DNA from: JADKAV01 sp963769435 | GTDB taxonomy: Bacteria; Actinomycetota; Actinomycetes; S36-B12; UBA10799 | NCBI GenBank assembly: GCA_963769435.1 | Contig: CAVYLN010000001.1 | Span: 992,001-1,056,000, forward strand | Length of the DNA: 64,000 bases | Direction of reading: 5' to 3' | Shown: piece after piece, positions 1 through 8,320 of the stretch | Numbering within the stretch: position 1 is the first letter of the stretch | How the letters are laid out: the number at the start of each line of letters is the position of its first letter | The notes under the pieces: generated by a model | Seen by the model: the letters and a program-made list of their open reading frames with translations, nothing else | Databases searched by the model: none | What the model was told of the DNA's origin: nothing | Position numbers and translations under genes: made by a program

Positions 1-206
1 GTGGTGACGAACTCCAGGGTGTTGGGTTGCATGACGGCAACTCGACTGCCCGGGGGCAGACCGCGTGCGACGAGCCCACTGGCCACGGCACGCACCTGCC
101 ACTCGACCTCGCTCCAGGTGACCACTCGCTGATCGGTCACGACAGCCGGATGGCGGGGTCGGCTCTGTGCCGCCGCGCTCACAAGATCGGCAAGGTTGGC
201 CACCAC
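1..206 (-). CDS. AMP-dependent acyl-CoA synthetase/ligase, N-terminal fragment
   Basis: An uninterrupted reading frame runs from a GTG at 206 off the left edge of the window. Its roughly 68 residues have the pattern of the start of an adenylate-forming ligase: a short hydrophobic entry (VANLADLV), then RPRHPAVV, the WSEVEWQV segment and GLPPGSRVAVMQPNTLEFV, which is where acyl-CoA ligases carry their GDRVAVxxPNxxEF-type motif. Such enzymes activate a carboxylic acid with ATP and load it on CoA. Two adjacent GTG codons (206 and 203) could start it, and no Shine-Dalgarno sequence is visible. The gene is divergent from the HAD gene at 249, with only about 40 bp between. The substrate cannot be told from this fragment. 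Confidence 0.7.
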   Translation of the reverse strand, partial: MVANLADLVSAAAQSRPRHPAVVTDQRVVTWSEVEWQVRAVASGLVARGLPPGSRVAVMQPNTLEFVT

Positions 207-248
207 GCCACGAGTCTTGCATATGGGACGTTGGGCTAGCCTGCACAG

Positions 249-1094
249 GTGAGCCTCGGTGACGACGGACCTGCGCAGTGGGAAGCCGCTGAGAACCTCG
301 ATGCGCCCCCGGTGGTGCTGGATCCGGGTGCCGCTGCGTTCTTCGACATCGACAACACGCTGATCCACGGGGCGTCGATGTTCCATTGGGCGCGCGGGCT
401 GGCAGCCCACAAGTACCTGACCCGCAGTCAGATCCTCGACTTCGTCTGGAAGCAGACCCGGTTCATCGTGGTCGGCAAAGAAGACCCCGAGGACATGCAC
501 GATGTCACCGAGGAGGCCCTCGGGCTGGTCAAGGGCCGCAACCAGGACGAACTGGTGCAGTTGACGCGGGAGATCTTCGACGAGTACATGATCGATCGCT
601 TCTGGCCGGGGACGGTCGCTCTTGCGCAGGGGCACATCGATGCCGGTCAGCGCGTGTGGCTGGTTTCCGCTGCCCCGATCGAACTGGCTGAACTGATCGC
701 CGAACACCTCGGGCTTTCAGGCGCGCTGGGCACCGTGTCCGAGCAGATCCACGGGGTCTACACCGGCAGGCTGAGCGGCAAGCCACTGCACGGCGAGGCG
801 AAGGCCCATGCGATCGAGGAACTCGCGCAGCGCGAACAACTCGACCTCAGCCGATGTTCGGCCTACTCGGACTCCGCCAACGACATCCCGATGTTGTCCC
901 TGGTCGGCACCCCGGTGGCCGTGAACCCGGACCGCGCGCTGCGGCTCCACGCACGACGCAACGGCTGGACCATCCGCGACTACCGGACAGCTCGCCGAGT
1001 GGTCAAGATCACGGCTCCGGCGGTGGGCGTGGCCGGCCTGCTGACCGGGATCGCGGTCGGGACGGTCATGGCCCGTCGCGCGATTCGCGGCTGA
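249..1094 (+). CDS. HAD-IB family phosphatase, SerB1-like
   Basis: A 281-residue haloacid dehalogenase-superfamily hydrolase. Motif I is FFDIDNTL (nucleophile Asp near residue 33), motif II is the Ser in WLVSAAP, and motif IV is YSDSANDIPML. This is the HAD-IB layout of SerB-like phosphatases, which remove phosphate from small molecules or lysophospholipids. The C-terminus ends in a hydrophobic stretch (GVAGLLTGIAVGTVMA), so the protein may be membrane-attached. The start GTG lies 6 nt after the hexamer TAGCCT (237-242), which fits a leaderless mRNA; there is no Shine-Dalgarno. In mycobacteria the related serB1 sits near the same acyltransferase/SDR/bS22/proC genes found downstream here, which supports the family call. 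The true substrate is unknown and need not be phosphoserine. Confidence 0.85.
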   Translation: MSLGDDGPAQWEAAENLDAPPVVLDPGAAAFFDIDNTLIHGASMFHWARGLAAHKYLTRSQILDFVWKQTRFIVVGKEDPEDMHDVTEEALGLVKGRNQDELVQLTREIFDEYMIDRFWPGTVALAQGHIDAGQRVWLVSAAPIELAELIAEHLGLSGALGTVSEQIHGVYTGRLSGKPLHGEAKAHAIEELAQREQLDLSRCSAYSDSANDIPMLSLVGTPVAVNPDRALRLHARRNGWTIRDYRTARRVVKITAPAVGVAGLLTGIAVGTVMARRAIRG

Positions 1095-1099
1095 GCCGG

Positions 1100-1310
1100 A
1101 ACCCGCGCCGCGCCCGGCCGGTCCCCTTGCGCCCGGCCCCTTTTGTGCCGAACCCGCGCCGCGCCCGGCCGGTCCCGCGCCCCGGCACCTTTTGTGAAGA
1201 AGTTGCCCGCAAACGCCGGCGTGTCGCGCAAACTTCTTCACAAAACCCCGGGGGACGCCGCGCTTCACAAAACCCCGGGGGACGCCGCGCTTCACAAAAC
1301 CCCCGCGGGA
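1100..1310. repeat. convergent-junction element: direct repeats flanking a 15-bp-arm hairpin
   Basis: This non-coding gap separates two converging genes. It holds two copies of a 51-bp direct repeat (1100-1150 and 1151-1198), both carrying TTTTGTG near the end. A hairpin follows with perfect 15-bp arms, TTTTGTGAAGAAGTT (1190-1204) and AACTTCTTCACAAAA (1231-1245), around a 26-nt loop. A 27-bp repeat then runs at 1236-1262, 1263-1289 and partly from 1290, each unit starting CTTCACAAAAC. The same hairpin with a similar loop occurs at 60614-60679. It may act as a bidirectional terminator, but there is no U-tract and the surrounding repeats are not needed for that. Confidence 0.85.
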
Positions 1311-1346
1311 GGTGGGGCCGCACTGAACCCCGGTGAACCGCCGCGC

Positions 1347-2363
1347 CTAGAAGAACACTGAGCGCCGGGCCACCAGCAGTCGGTACAGCGTCTGCTGAAT
1401 GGTCTCGCGCACCTGGTCGGTGAGGTCGAACACCAACATCGGGTCGTCGGCGGCGCCTTCGGGGAACTCATCGGTGCGGATCGGCTCGCCGAACTCGATG
1501 ATCCACTTGCTCGGCAGCGGCACCATCCCCAGCGGGCCCAGCCAGGGGAACGTGGGCGTGATCGGGAAGTAGGGCGCCCCGAGCAGCCGGGCCATCAGTT
1601 TGGCGTTGCCGATGATCGGGTAGATCTCCTCGGCCCCAACGATCGAGCACGGGATGATCGGGGTCTTGGTTCGCAGGGCCGCCGCCACAAAACCACCGCG
1701 GCCGAAACGCTGCAGCTTGTAGCGCTCACTGAACGGTTTTCCGACACCCTTGAACCCCTCGGGCCACACGCCGACGAGTTCCCCCGAAGACAGCAGTCGC
1801 TCGGCGTCCGGCGCGCAGGCCAGGGTGTGTCCGCCTTTGCGTGCCAGCTCCGACACCACGGGCAGCTGGAAGACGAAGTCCGCGCCCAGCATCCGCAGGT
1901 GCCGGTGCTCGGGATGGTTGTCCCAGATGGCCAGCTGCGTCATCATCGAGTCGACGGCGACGGTCCCGGAGTGGTTCGCCACGAGCAGCGCTCCCCCGGT
2001 GTCCGGGATGTTCTCCAGGCCCCTGGTCTCGATCCGGAACCACCTCTTGTACAGCGGCCGGAACGGCGCCAGCAGAATCCGGTCGGTCAGTTCCGGGTCG
2101 AAACCGAAGTCGTCGACCTCGTAGTCACCGGTGATCCGGCGCCGCAGGAAGGCCAGCACACCGGCCACGCGGGTATCCCAGTCGACGTGTTCCTCGGTGC
2201 CCGGCAGCGCCTGGGACTGCTCGATGGGCTCCTCGGCCGGGGCGGTGCTCGACCGGCTGGCACGGGCGCCGGCGGCGGGCGTCGACTTCTTGGCCGCGGG
2301 CCGCTTCTTCTTGGGACCCTTCGGATCCTTGCCCTTGATGGGTATCACTCGCGCGTCAGGCAC
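1347..2363 (-). CDS. 1-acyl-sn-glycerol-3-phosphate acyltransferase family protein (PlsC-like)
   Basis: A 338-residue lysophospholipid acyltransferase-type protein that would transfer an acyl chain to a glycerolipid at the membrane. The PlsC HX4D motif is seen as NHSGTVAVD near residue 132, and the second conserved block is WPEGFKGVGKPF. The first 60 or so residues are a Lys-, Pro- and Ala-rich low-complexity tail (KGKDPKGPKKKRPAAKK) unlike the enzyme core. The start overlaps the end of the upstream SDR gene by 8 nt, so the two are translationally coupled. The pair corresponds in order to Rv0501-Rv0502 of M. tuberculosis. The exact acyl acceptor is not predictable. Confidence 0.88.
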   Translation of the reverse strand: MPDARVIPIKGKDPKGPKKKRPAAKKSTPAAGARASRSSTAPAEEPIEQSQALPGTEEHVDWDTRVAGVLAFLRRRITGDYEVDDFGFDPELTDRILLAPFRPLYKRWFRIETRGLENIPDTGGALLVANHSGTVAVDSMMTQLAIWDNHPEHRHLRMLGADFVFQLPVVSELARKGGHTLACAPDAERLLSSGELVGVWPEGFKGVGKPFSERYKLQRFGRGGFVAAALRTKTPIIPCSIVGAEEIYPIIGNAKLMARLLGAPYFPITPTFPWLGPLGMVPLPSKWIIEFGEPIRTDEFPEGAADDPMLVFDLTDQVRETIQQTLYRLLVARRSVFF

Positions 2364-3390
2364 CGGTTGAGTCCTTTCCGGTCAGCAGCGACAGCAGTTG
2401 GTCCTCGATGTTCTCCACGCGCTCCGGCGGCAGCAGCCGGTTCAGGTTGTGGGCCTCCACGTAGGCGTCGAAAGTCTCGGACGTGGTGTGCTGCGGGATG
2501 AAACCGAACTCGGTGCGCATGCGGGAGGTGTCGATGCCCCGCCCGTAGGTCAGGAACCGCACCTGCTCCGGGGAGAAGTCGGCAAGGCCCAGCCTGCGGA
2601 AGAACGCCCCGACGGTGAACGCGAACGGGCTCGCGATGGGCACCACCGGCCGGCCGGCACGCCTCGCGGCCTGCGAGACGAGGATGACCCCGTCGCCGGC
2701 GACGTTGAAAGTGCCCGGGTGATCCTCGACCGTCGCCCGCCGCAGGGCGTCGAGGCCGTCGTCCTCGTGGATGAACTGCAGGCGGGCGTCGAATCCGAGC
2801 ACGACCGGGATCACCGGCAGCGAGAAGTACGTGGCCATGGGTGTCTGCACGCGCGGGCCGAGGTAGTTGGCGAACCGCAGCGTGGTGACGGCGACATCCG
2901 GACGCCGCCGGGCGAAACCGCGGACGTACGCCTCGACTTCGACGCTGTCCTTGGCCCACCCGGAGGTCGGCGCGTGCTTCGGCTCCATCTCCTCGGTGAA
3001 CATCGCCGGGTCCTTGGGACCCGCGCCGTAGACCGACGAGGTCGACTTGACGACGAGTTTTCGCACCGTCGGCGACTTCTGGCAGGCGGCCAGCAACTGC
3101 ATGGTGCCGATGACGTTGATCTCCTTCATCGACATCCGGCCGCCGGCCTGCATGGGGGTCGCGATGACCCCCATGTGCACCACCGTGTCCACCTGGGCCG
3201 CATCGATGACCTTGGCGATGATCGGATTGCGGATGTCGGCGCGCACGAACTCGGCGCCACCGATCTCCTGCCGGGGTGCGACGACGTCCACGCCGATCAC
3301 GCGATCGACGGCAGGATCCTGGGTGAGGATCTGCGCCATCCGCCCCCCGAGATACCGGGAGACGCCGGTGACCAGGACCACGTGTCCCAT
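2356..3390 (-). CDS. NAD-dependent epimerase/dehydratase (extended SDR, GalE2-like)
   Basis: A 344-residue extended short-chain dehydrogenase. The N-terminus is the Rossmann strand VVLVTGVSRYLGGRMA with the spaced glycines of the nucleotide-binding loop, followed by the acidic tip GVDVV and the conserved ADIRNP block. The active-site region reads STSSVYG, but the usual YxxxK is replaced by an unclear segment around GWAKDSVE, so epimerase chemistry is uncertain. The gene starts 7 bp before bS22 ends on the same strand and overlaps the acyltransferase downstream, giving the order bS22-SDR-acyltransferase seen in mycobacteria. A role in cell-envelope sugar or lipid modification is an inference from that pairing. 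Confidence 0.85.
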   Translation of the reverse strand: MGHVVLVTGVSRYLGGRMAQILTQDPAVDRVIGVDVVAPRQEIGGAEFVRADIRNPIIAKVIDAAQVDTVVHMGVIATPMQAGGRMSMKEINVIGTMQLLAACQKSPTVRKLVVKSTSSVYGAGPKDPAMFTEEMEPKHAPTSGWAKDSVEVEAYVRGFARRRPDVAVTTLRFANYLGPRVQTPMATYFSLPVIPVVLGFDARLQFIHEDDGLDALRRATVEDHPGTFNVAGDGVILVSQAARRAGRPVVPIASPFAFTVGAFFRRLGLADFSPEQVRFLTYGRGIDTSRMRTEFGFIPQHTTSETFDAYVEAHNLNRLLPPERVENIEDQLLSLLTGKDSTGA

Positions 3391-3396
3391 GGGCGA

Positions 3397-3495
3397 CTAC
3401 TTCTTGTTACGCCGCTGGACGCGAGTCTTGCGCAGCAACTTGCGGTGCTTCTTCTTCGCCATCCGCTTGCGGCGCTTCTTGACCACCGAACCCAT
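3397..3495 (-). CDS. small ribosomal subunit protein bS22 (AURKAIP1/COX24 domain)
   Basis: A 32-residue, extremely basic protein starting MGSVVKKRRKRM and continuing with KKKHRKLLRKTRVQRR. It is nearly identical in pattern to mycobacterial bS22 (Rv0500B type), a small actinobacterial protein found in the ribosome at the subunit interface. The start is fixed by a strong Shine-Dalgarno, GGAGG, 7 nt upstream of the ATG at 3495; a longer in-frame reading would run past this into sequence without family similarity. Lys and Arg make up well over half of the residues. The gene sits just upstream of the SDR and acyltransferase genes, as in M. tuberculosis. Confidence 0.93.
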   Translation of the reverse strand: MGSVVKKRRKRMAKKKHRKLLRKTRVQRRNKK

Positions 3496-3538
3496 TAAGT
3501 CCTCCAACCGACATCGACTACTGCCCAGGGTAGTTCGT

Positions 3539-4714
3539 CTAGAACATCGGATCGGGGTCTGGGTCGATACCGAGATGTGGGAAGGCGGCGCGCCGTGCGG
3601 CCAGGACGGCCGCATCCACCGGATCGTCCGGGTTGTAGCCGGTCTCCCAGCTGCGGACCCAGGGATCGCGGTCGTTGCCCATCGTCAACGGCGGATCCTG
3701 CTGCAGGACGTTGCCGACAAGGTCGCGGAAAGCCTCCGGCGTGGGCTCAGCGGGGTCGATCGGCCGGTCGAGTGCCTCGGCCAGCAGATGGGTCCAGGCC
3801 AGGGGGACCACCTCCACCCACTCGTAGCCGCCTCCCCCCATCGCGATCCACCGGCCACCGGCATATGTGTGCGCCAAACGGTGCAGGGACCTGTAGGACA
3901 TCCGCTGCCCCTCGATGCTCAAAGCCATGTGGGCCAGAGGGTCCTGGAAGTGGCTGTCGCACCCCTGCTGGGTGACCAGGAACTGCGGGTCGAACGCCCT
4001 GAGCGCTGCGGGCACGATCGCGTCGAAGGCTCGCAGCCACGCATTGTCGGCGGTTCCGGGTGGCAGCGCGACGTTGACCGCGGTCCCCTCGGCGCCCTCA
4101 CCACCGATCTCGGTGGGCCACCCGGTCCCCGGGAACAGTGTCCGCGGGCTCTCGTGCAGCGAGATCGTCAACACGCGGGGGTCATCCCAGAAGTGCTGCT
4201 GCACACCATCACCGTGATGCACGTCGACGTCGACGTACGCGACCCTTTCCACGCCTTGGTCCAGCAACCACTGGATCGACGTCGCCAGGTCGTTGTAGAC
4301 GCAGAAGCCCGAGGCCCGATCGGGCATCGCGTGGTGCAGCCCGCCGGCGAAGTTGACCCCGTGGTCGGCGCGTCCGTGGTACACCGCCTGGGTCACCGCC
4401 AGGGAAGCCCCGCAGATCCTCTCCGAGTGTTCGTGCATCTGTGGGAACGTGGGGACGTCGTCGGTCCCGAGCCCGTGACTGCCCGCCAGCTCCCGCCGGA
4501 CCGCGTCGATGTAGTCGGGGTCGTGCACCTGCGCGAGCAGGCCGTCTGGCAGGTCGACCGGCTCCACCACCGACAGGTTCGCATCCCCGAGCAGCCCGAA
4601 GTCGCGCGACAGGCGGTAGGCCAGTTGCACGCGCACCGGCGCCAACGGGTGTCCTGGACCGAAGTCGTAGAGGCGAAGGTCGTCGTGCCACGCGAAGGCC
4701 ACGCGATGACTCAT
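3539..4714 (-). CDS. acuC: AcuC-type histone-deacetylase-fold deacetylase
   Basis: A 391-residue zinc deacetylase of the acetoin-utilisation AcuC group, expected to remove acetyl groups from lysines, in other bacteria those on acetyl-CoA synthetase. Motifs in order: GPGHPLAP near the start, GGLHHAMPDRASGFCVYND (tandem His and the capping loop), YVDVDVHHGDGVQ (metal-binding Asp and His), and QQGCDSHFQDPL (second metal Asp). Start at 4714 (MSHRVAFAW) is chosen because family proteins begin there and GGAAAG lies just upstream. It stands between bS22 and proC; mycobacteria have a small DNA-binding gene in that place instead. The gene is divergent from proC. Confidence 0.9.
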   Translation of the reverse strand: MSHRVAFAWHDDLRLYDFGPGHPLAPVRVQLAYRLSRDFGLLGDANLSVVEPVDLPDGLLAQVHDPDYIDAVRRELAGSHGLGTDDVPTFPQMHEHSERICGASLAVTQAVYHGRADHGVNFAGGLHHAMPDRASGFCVYNDLATSIQWLLDQGVERVAYVDVDVHHGDGVQQHFWDDPRVLTISLHESPRTLFPGTGWPTEIGGEGAEGTAVNVALPPGTADNAWLRAFDAIVPAALRAFDPQFLVTQQGCDSHFQDPLAHMALSIEGQRMSYRSLHRLAHTYAGGRWIAMGGGGYEWVEVVPLAWTHLLAEALDRPIDPAEPTPEAFRDLVGNVLQQDPPLTMGNDRDPWVRSWETGYNPDDPVDAAVLAARRAAFPHLGIDPDPDPMF

Positions 4715-4849
4715 ACTTTCCACGCTATCCGCAAATGCCGCGGGTCTGTAGTTCTTCACGACAGGCAAGTACCTGATCCGGCGGACCGAGCGAGCAGCTC
4801 TGGCGTTGCGGGTCCGGCCCCGCAGGGTGGGGTTGTTACGTTGTTCCCC

Positions 4850-5650
4850 ATGGGCGTGGTTGCGGTCGTCGGGGCCGGCGTGATGGGCGAGGCACTTCTG
4901 TCGGGGCTGCTGCGGGGTGACCGCATGGGTGACACGTTCGTCGTGGCCGACAAGCGTCACGACCGCGTGATCGAGTTACACGAGCGCTACGGCGTCGACA
5001 TCTCATCGAACACCGAGGCAGCACGTGAGGCCGACGTCGTGGTCCTGGTCGTGAAGCCGCAGGACATATTCGGGGTCGTGGACGAGATCGCCGGGGAGCT
5101 CAAGCCGAGCGCGCTGGTGGTGTCACTGGCCGCCGGTGTCACCACTGGGTCGCTGGAGCAGCGCCTCCCGGAGGGCACGCCGGTGGTGCGGGTCATGCCG
5201 AACACACCCGCGCTGGTCGACCAGGGGATGTCGGCGGTGTCCCCCGGTGCCCACTGCCAACCGGAGCACGTCGCGATGGCCGTGCGGCTGATGGGATGCG
5301 TCGGCAAGGTCGTCGAGGTTCCCGAGAAACAGCAGGACGCCGTCACCGCGATCTCGGGCTCCGGGCCCGCCTACATCTTCTACACCGTCGAGGCCATGAT
5401 CGAGGCGGGCGTGGGCCTGGGCCTTCCCCGCAGACTCGCCACCGAACTCACGCTGCAGACCGTGTACGGCGCAGCCACCATGCTGCGCGAGACCGGCGAG
5501 CACCCGGTGGTGCTGCGGGAGAACGTGACCTCGCCGGCGGGTACGACGGCGGCAGCGCTGCGGATCCTCGAGGATCACAAGGTGCGAGCCGCGTTCCTGG
5601 CGGCGCTCGAGGCCGCCCGCAACCGCTCGGTGGAACTGGCCGGGGGCTGA
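4850..5650 (+). CDS. proC: pyrroline-5-carboxylate reductase
   Basis: A 266-residue enzyme for the last step of proline synthesis, reducing 1-pyrroline-5-carboxylate with NAD(P)H in the cytosol. The Rossmann loop GAGVMGEALLSGLL is at the very N-terminus. Family marks follow: VVLVVKPQD, RVMPNTPALVDQGMS and the C-terminal signature block with GSGPAYIF and NVTSPAGTT. The start ATG at 4850 is 7 nt downstream of TACGTT (4837-4842), a leaderless arrangement. An in-frame open stretch extends far upstream but crosses the divergent acuC gene and is not coding. It ends 30 bp from the convergent proline dehydrogenase gene, so synthesis and breakdown of proline face each other. Confidence 0.95.
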   Translation: MGVVAVVGAGVMGEALLSGLLRGDRMGDTFVVADKRHDRVIELHERYGVDISSNTEAAREADVVVLVVKPQDIFGVVDEIAGELKPSALVVSLAAGVTTGSLEQRLPEGTPVVRVMPNTPALVDQGMSAVSPGAHCQPEHVAMAVRLMGCVGKVVEVPEKQQDAVTAISGSGPAYIFYTVEAMIEAGVGLGLPRRLATELTLQTVYGAATMLRETGEHPVVLRENVTSPAGTTAAALRILEDHKVRAAFLAALEAARNRSVELAGG

Positions 5651-5680
5651 AGTAGTCCCTGAGGTGCGAGCAGGTCCGGA

Positions 5681-6610
5681 CTAGGACTTCGAGGTCATCG
5701 ACTTCACGAACAGCGCCATGTTCGCCGGCTTCTCCGCCATGCGCCGGACCATGTAGCCGTACCACTCCTCGCCGTAGGGGATGTACACGCGCATCCGCTC
5801 GCCGGCCTTGGTGAGGCGACGCTGCTCGTCGGGCCGCACTCCGTAGAGCATCTGATACTCGTAGGTCCCCTTGGCACGATCTGCACGGGTCGCCAGCGCC
5901 CCGGCGATCTCCACCAGTCGGGGGTCGTGGGAGGCGATCATCGGATAGGCCGGGGAGTCGAACAGGATACGCATGCAGCGCACGTAGGCCTTGTCCACGT
6001 CCTCCTTGGCCTGGAACGCCACCGACTCGGGCTCCTTGTACGCGCCCTTGCACAACCGGATCCGGGATCCCTCGTGAGCCAGGTCGCGGCAGTCCTGCTC
6101 AGTGCGGTACAGATACGCCTGCAACACCGCTCCGGTTGCTGGGAAGTCGCTGCGCAACTCCCTCAGGATCCCCAGGGTGGAGTCGGTGGTCGTGTGGTCC
6201 TCCATGTCCAGGGTGACGGTCGTGCCGATCGCGGTCGCCGCCTCGCAGATCGCGAGCGCGTTGTCCAATGCGATCTTCTCGCCGTCGTCGGGCAGAGCCT
6301 GGCCGACAGCGGACAACTTCACCGAAACCTCCGCGGCCGCCGCGAGACCGGCCTCGTCGAGGCCCCGCAGCAACCTCAGGTAGGCCTCACGGGTGTGGTC
6401 GGCCTGACCGCGGTCGAGGGTGTCCTCGCCCAAGTGGTCGATGGTGCTGAGCAGACCTTCGGTCGCCAGGTCACCGGCGGCGCGCACAGCGTCGTCCTCC
6501 GTCTCCCCCGCGACGAACCTCGACACCACGGACCTGCTGATGGGGGCATTGGCCGAGATCTCCTGGATCTTCTTCTGCCGGGAAAGACTCAACAGCGCTT
6601 GCCGGATCAC
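5681..6610 (-). CDS. putB: proline dehydrogenase
   Basis: A 309-residue monofunctional FAD proline dehydrogenase that oxidises proline to pyrroline-5-carboxylate and passes electrons to the membrane. The PRODH TIM-barrel motifs are visible: VSVKLSAVGQ, TLDMEDH, QAYLYRT, IRLCKGAYKEPE, and near the end YEYQMLYGVRPDEQRRL followed by RVYIPYGEEWYGYMVRR, which holds the substrate-binding arginines. Length is normal for the stand-alone bacterial enzyme. It lies 33 bp downstream of a TetR-type gene on the same strand, probably an operon with self-contained regulation. Confidence 0.95.
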   Translation of the reverse strand: MIRQALLSLSRQKKIQEISANAPISRSVVSRFVAGETEDDAVRAAGDLATEGLLSTIDHLGEDTLDRGQADHTREAYLRLLRGLDEAGLAAAAEVSVKLSAVGQALPDDGEKIALDNALAICEAATAIGTTVTLDMEDHTTTDSTLGILRELRSDFPATGAVLQAYLYRTEQDCRDLAHEGSRIRLCKGAYKEPESVAFQAKEDVDKAYVRCMRILFDSPAYPMIASHDPRLVEIAGALATRADRAKGTYEYQMLYGVRPDEQRRLTKAGERMRVYIPYGEEWYGYMVRRMAEKPANMALFVKSMTSKS

Positions 6611-6643
6611 GGGCGACCTCCCTGGACGATGCTCCCGCTCAGG

Positions 6644-7288
6644 CTATCCGCCGTTCGTCGGCTTTGGCTCGGTGGTGCCGTGCTTGGTGGAGGGCTTCGA
6701 CGCGGGGGGCTTCTGGCTCTTCAGCGGCTTGGTCGGGTCCAGCCAGTTCTGGATCGTGGGGGCCACGAGTCGCACGAGGTCGTCCTCGGGCATCGACGCG
6801 ATCGGCTCCAACCGGACGATGTAGCGGGTGGTGGCGATCCCCATGAGGTAGGCCACGATCAGGTTGACCCGCAGCCGGGCGTCGGGGACCCCCAGGGTCC
6901 GGACCAACCGGTCCACGATCGAACGCTCCATGAAGTCCTGCATGCTCTTGGCCGCTTTGGTGGCCGAGGCGCCCGCCTGGAAGAGCGCGATGAAGTCGTT
7001 TCGGGTCTCCTCATCACCCAGCAGATCCAGCGTGGCCCGGGTCAGCCGCTCGCCCATCCCGTCCAGGCCCGGGGCGACCAGTTCCGGCACGGCACTCGCG
7101 GGGTCGAAGGGCAGTCTCATGGCTGCGGCGAACAAGGACTCCTTGGAGTTCCAGTACCTGTTGACGACCTCCGGCGCGACCCCCGCGGCCGCCGCTACGC
7201 CCTTCATTGAGGTCCGCATGTAGCCGCGCGCGTGGAAGGCTGCCCGTGCGGTGTCGAGCACCGCATCACGAACGTCGTCAGTTCCCAT
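6644..7288 (-). CDS. TetR/AcrR family transcriptional regulator
   Basis: A 214-residue regulator. The N-terminal helix-turn-helix reads AVLDTARAAFHARGYMRTSM, followed by GVAAAAGVAPEVVNRYWNSKESLF, the classic TetR recognition-helix region. The C-terminal ligand domain is variable and ends in a Lys/Pro/Ser-rich tail (LKSQKPPASKPSTK). It is immediately upstream of putB in the same direction, so it may control proline catabolism; no operator could be identified with confidence. The ligand is unknown. Confidence 0.85.
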   Translation of the reverse strand: MGTDDVRDAVLDTARAAFHARGYMRTSMKGVAAAAGVAPEVVNRYWNSKESLFAAAMRLPFDPASAVPELVAPGLDGMGERLTRATLDLLGDEETRNDFIALFQAGASATKAAKSMQDFMERSIVDRLVRTLGVPDARLRVNLIVAYLMGIATTRYIVRLEPIASMPEDDLVRLVAPTIQNWLDPTKPLKSQKPPASKPSTKHGTTEPKPTNGG

Positions 7289-7369
7289 GGGCTCAGCCTA
7301 TGCGCCGACCGCGATCCCGCCCGCGAACCTCGACCCTCGGACGGCTTCGGCGATTCGGCAATGGTGTGA

Positions 7370-8183
7370 TCAGGGCACTTCGAGGTGCAGGCGCGCGAAT
7401 GCCAGAGCCTCGACCAGGTCCCGCTCCCTTTCGGTGCGGTTGGCGGCCTTGCGAGTGGACACCTCGACGACGACGACACCGTCGAAACCGGCGCCGGCGA
7501 TGTTCTCGAGCACGTCGCCGCAGGGCTGGTTGCCGCGGCCGGGGATGAGGTGCTCGTCACGGTTGCTGCCACTGCCGTCTGCCAGGTGGATGTGGGTCAG
7601 GGAGCCGCCGAGGTCAGCGACCATCCGCTGCGGGTCGACCCCGCTGACCGCGGTGTGCGACAGGTCGAGGGTGGTGTTCGGGTAGTCCTCGTCACGGATG
7701 TCCCACCCGGGTGCGTACGCGGCCAGTTCCCTGCCCCCGGCACGCCAGGGGTACATGTTCTCCACCGCGAACCGGATGTCGGTCTCATCCTGCATCCGGC
7801 GAAGACCACGCAGGAAGTCGCGCGCGTACTCCCGCTGCCAGCGGAAAGGCGGATGCACCACCACCGTGCTGGCCCCCAGCGTCTCGGCCGCGGCTCGCGC
7901 GCGCACAAGCTTGGCCCATGGGTCGGTCCCCCACACCCTCTGCGTGATGAGTAGGCAGGGGGCGTGGATCGCCAGGATCGGTATGGCGTAGTGGTCCGAC
8001 AGTCGTTGCAGCGCCTGCGGGTCCTGCGAGACGGCATCGTTCATCACCATGACCTCGACACCGTCGTATCCCGAGCCTCGACGCCATCTCGAAAGCGGCG
8101 GCCGTCGACTCCGGGTACACGGAGGCACTCGACAGCGCCACGCGCACCTTCGGCCTGGGGGTGCCCGGCTGGGATTCGGTCAC
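7370..8183 (-). CDS. sugar phosphate isomerase/epimerase, TIM-barrel (one +1 frameshift)
   Basis: An AP-endonuclease-2-type TIM-barrel protein of about 270 residues after correction. The C-terminal 240 residues are in one frame (GVEVMVMND, AIHAPCLL, VVHPPF, FAVENMYPW, TLDLSHTAVSG, LTHIHLADGSGS with metal-binding His and Asp). The first 38 (VTESQPGTPRPKV to ASRLG) are in another. Removing one base of the CCC at 8070-8072 joins them as ASRLGYDGVEV. The GTG start at 8183 is 6 nt from AACACT. The reaction is unknown: members isomerise xylose-like sugars, inosose or hydroxypyruvate. The shift is most likely a sequence error, since both halves keep the family pattern. Confidence 0.8.
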
Positions 8184-8320
8184 TGACCCAGTGTTGCAAC
8201 CGGTCGGCCCCGGCTGTGACGCAAGGGTCCGGCGGGTCGCCTGAACCCCCTCCCGCGCGTGTGCGTCATGGGGCCGGTCGGGCACACCGGCGGGTCGCGC
8301 TGACGTCCCCGGGCCGGATC

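Noticed and set aside
1096..1340. Short ORFs on both strands in the repeat region
   Set aside because: They consist of translated repeats rich in Arg, Pro and Gly, lack Shine-Dalgarno or a -10, and have no family similarity.
3047..5650. A very long plus-strand frame ending in ProC
   Set aside because: The part before 4850 runs antisense to the SDR, bS22 and AcuC genes and has no family pattern; it is a GC-rich shadow.
8184..8320. Hairpin TGACGCA/TGCGTCA and the repeated CCGGCGGGTCGC between ppx and the isomerase gene
   Set aside because: The arms are only 7 bp and about 40 bp apart, and the repeat is short; in GC-rich DNA this is near chance level.
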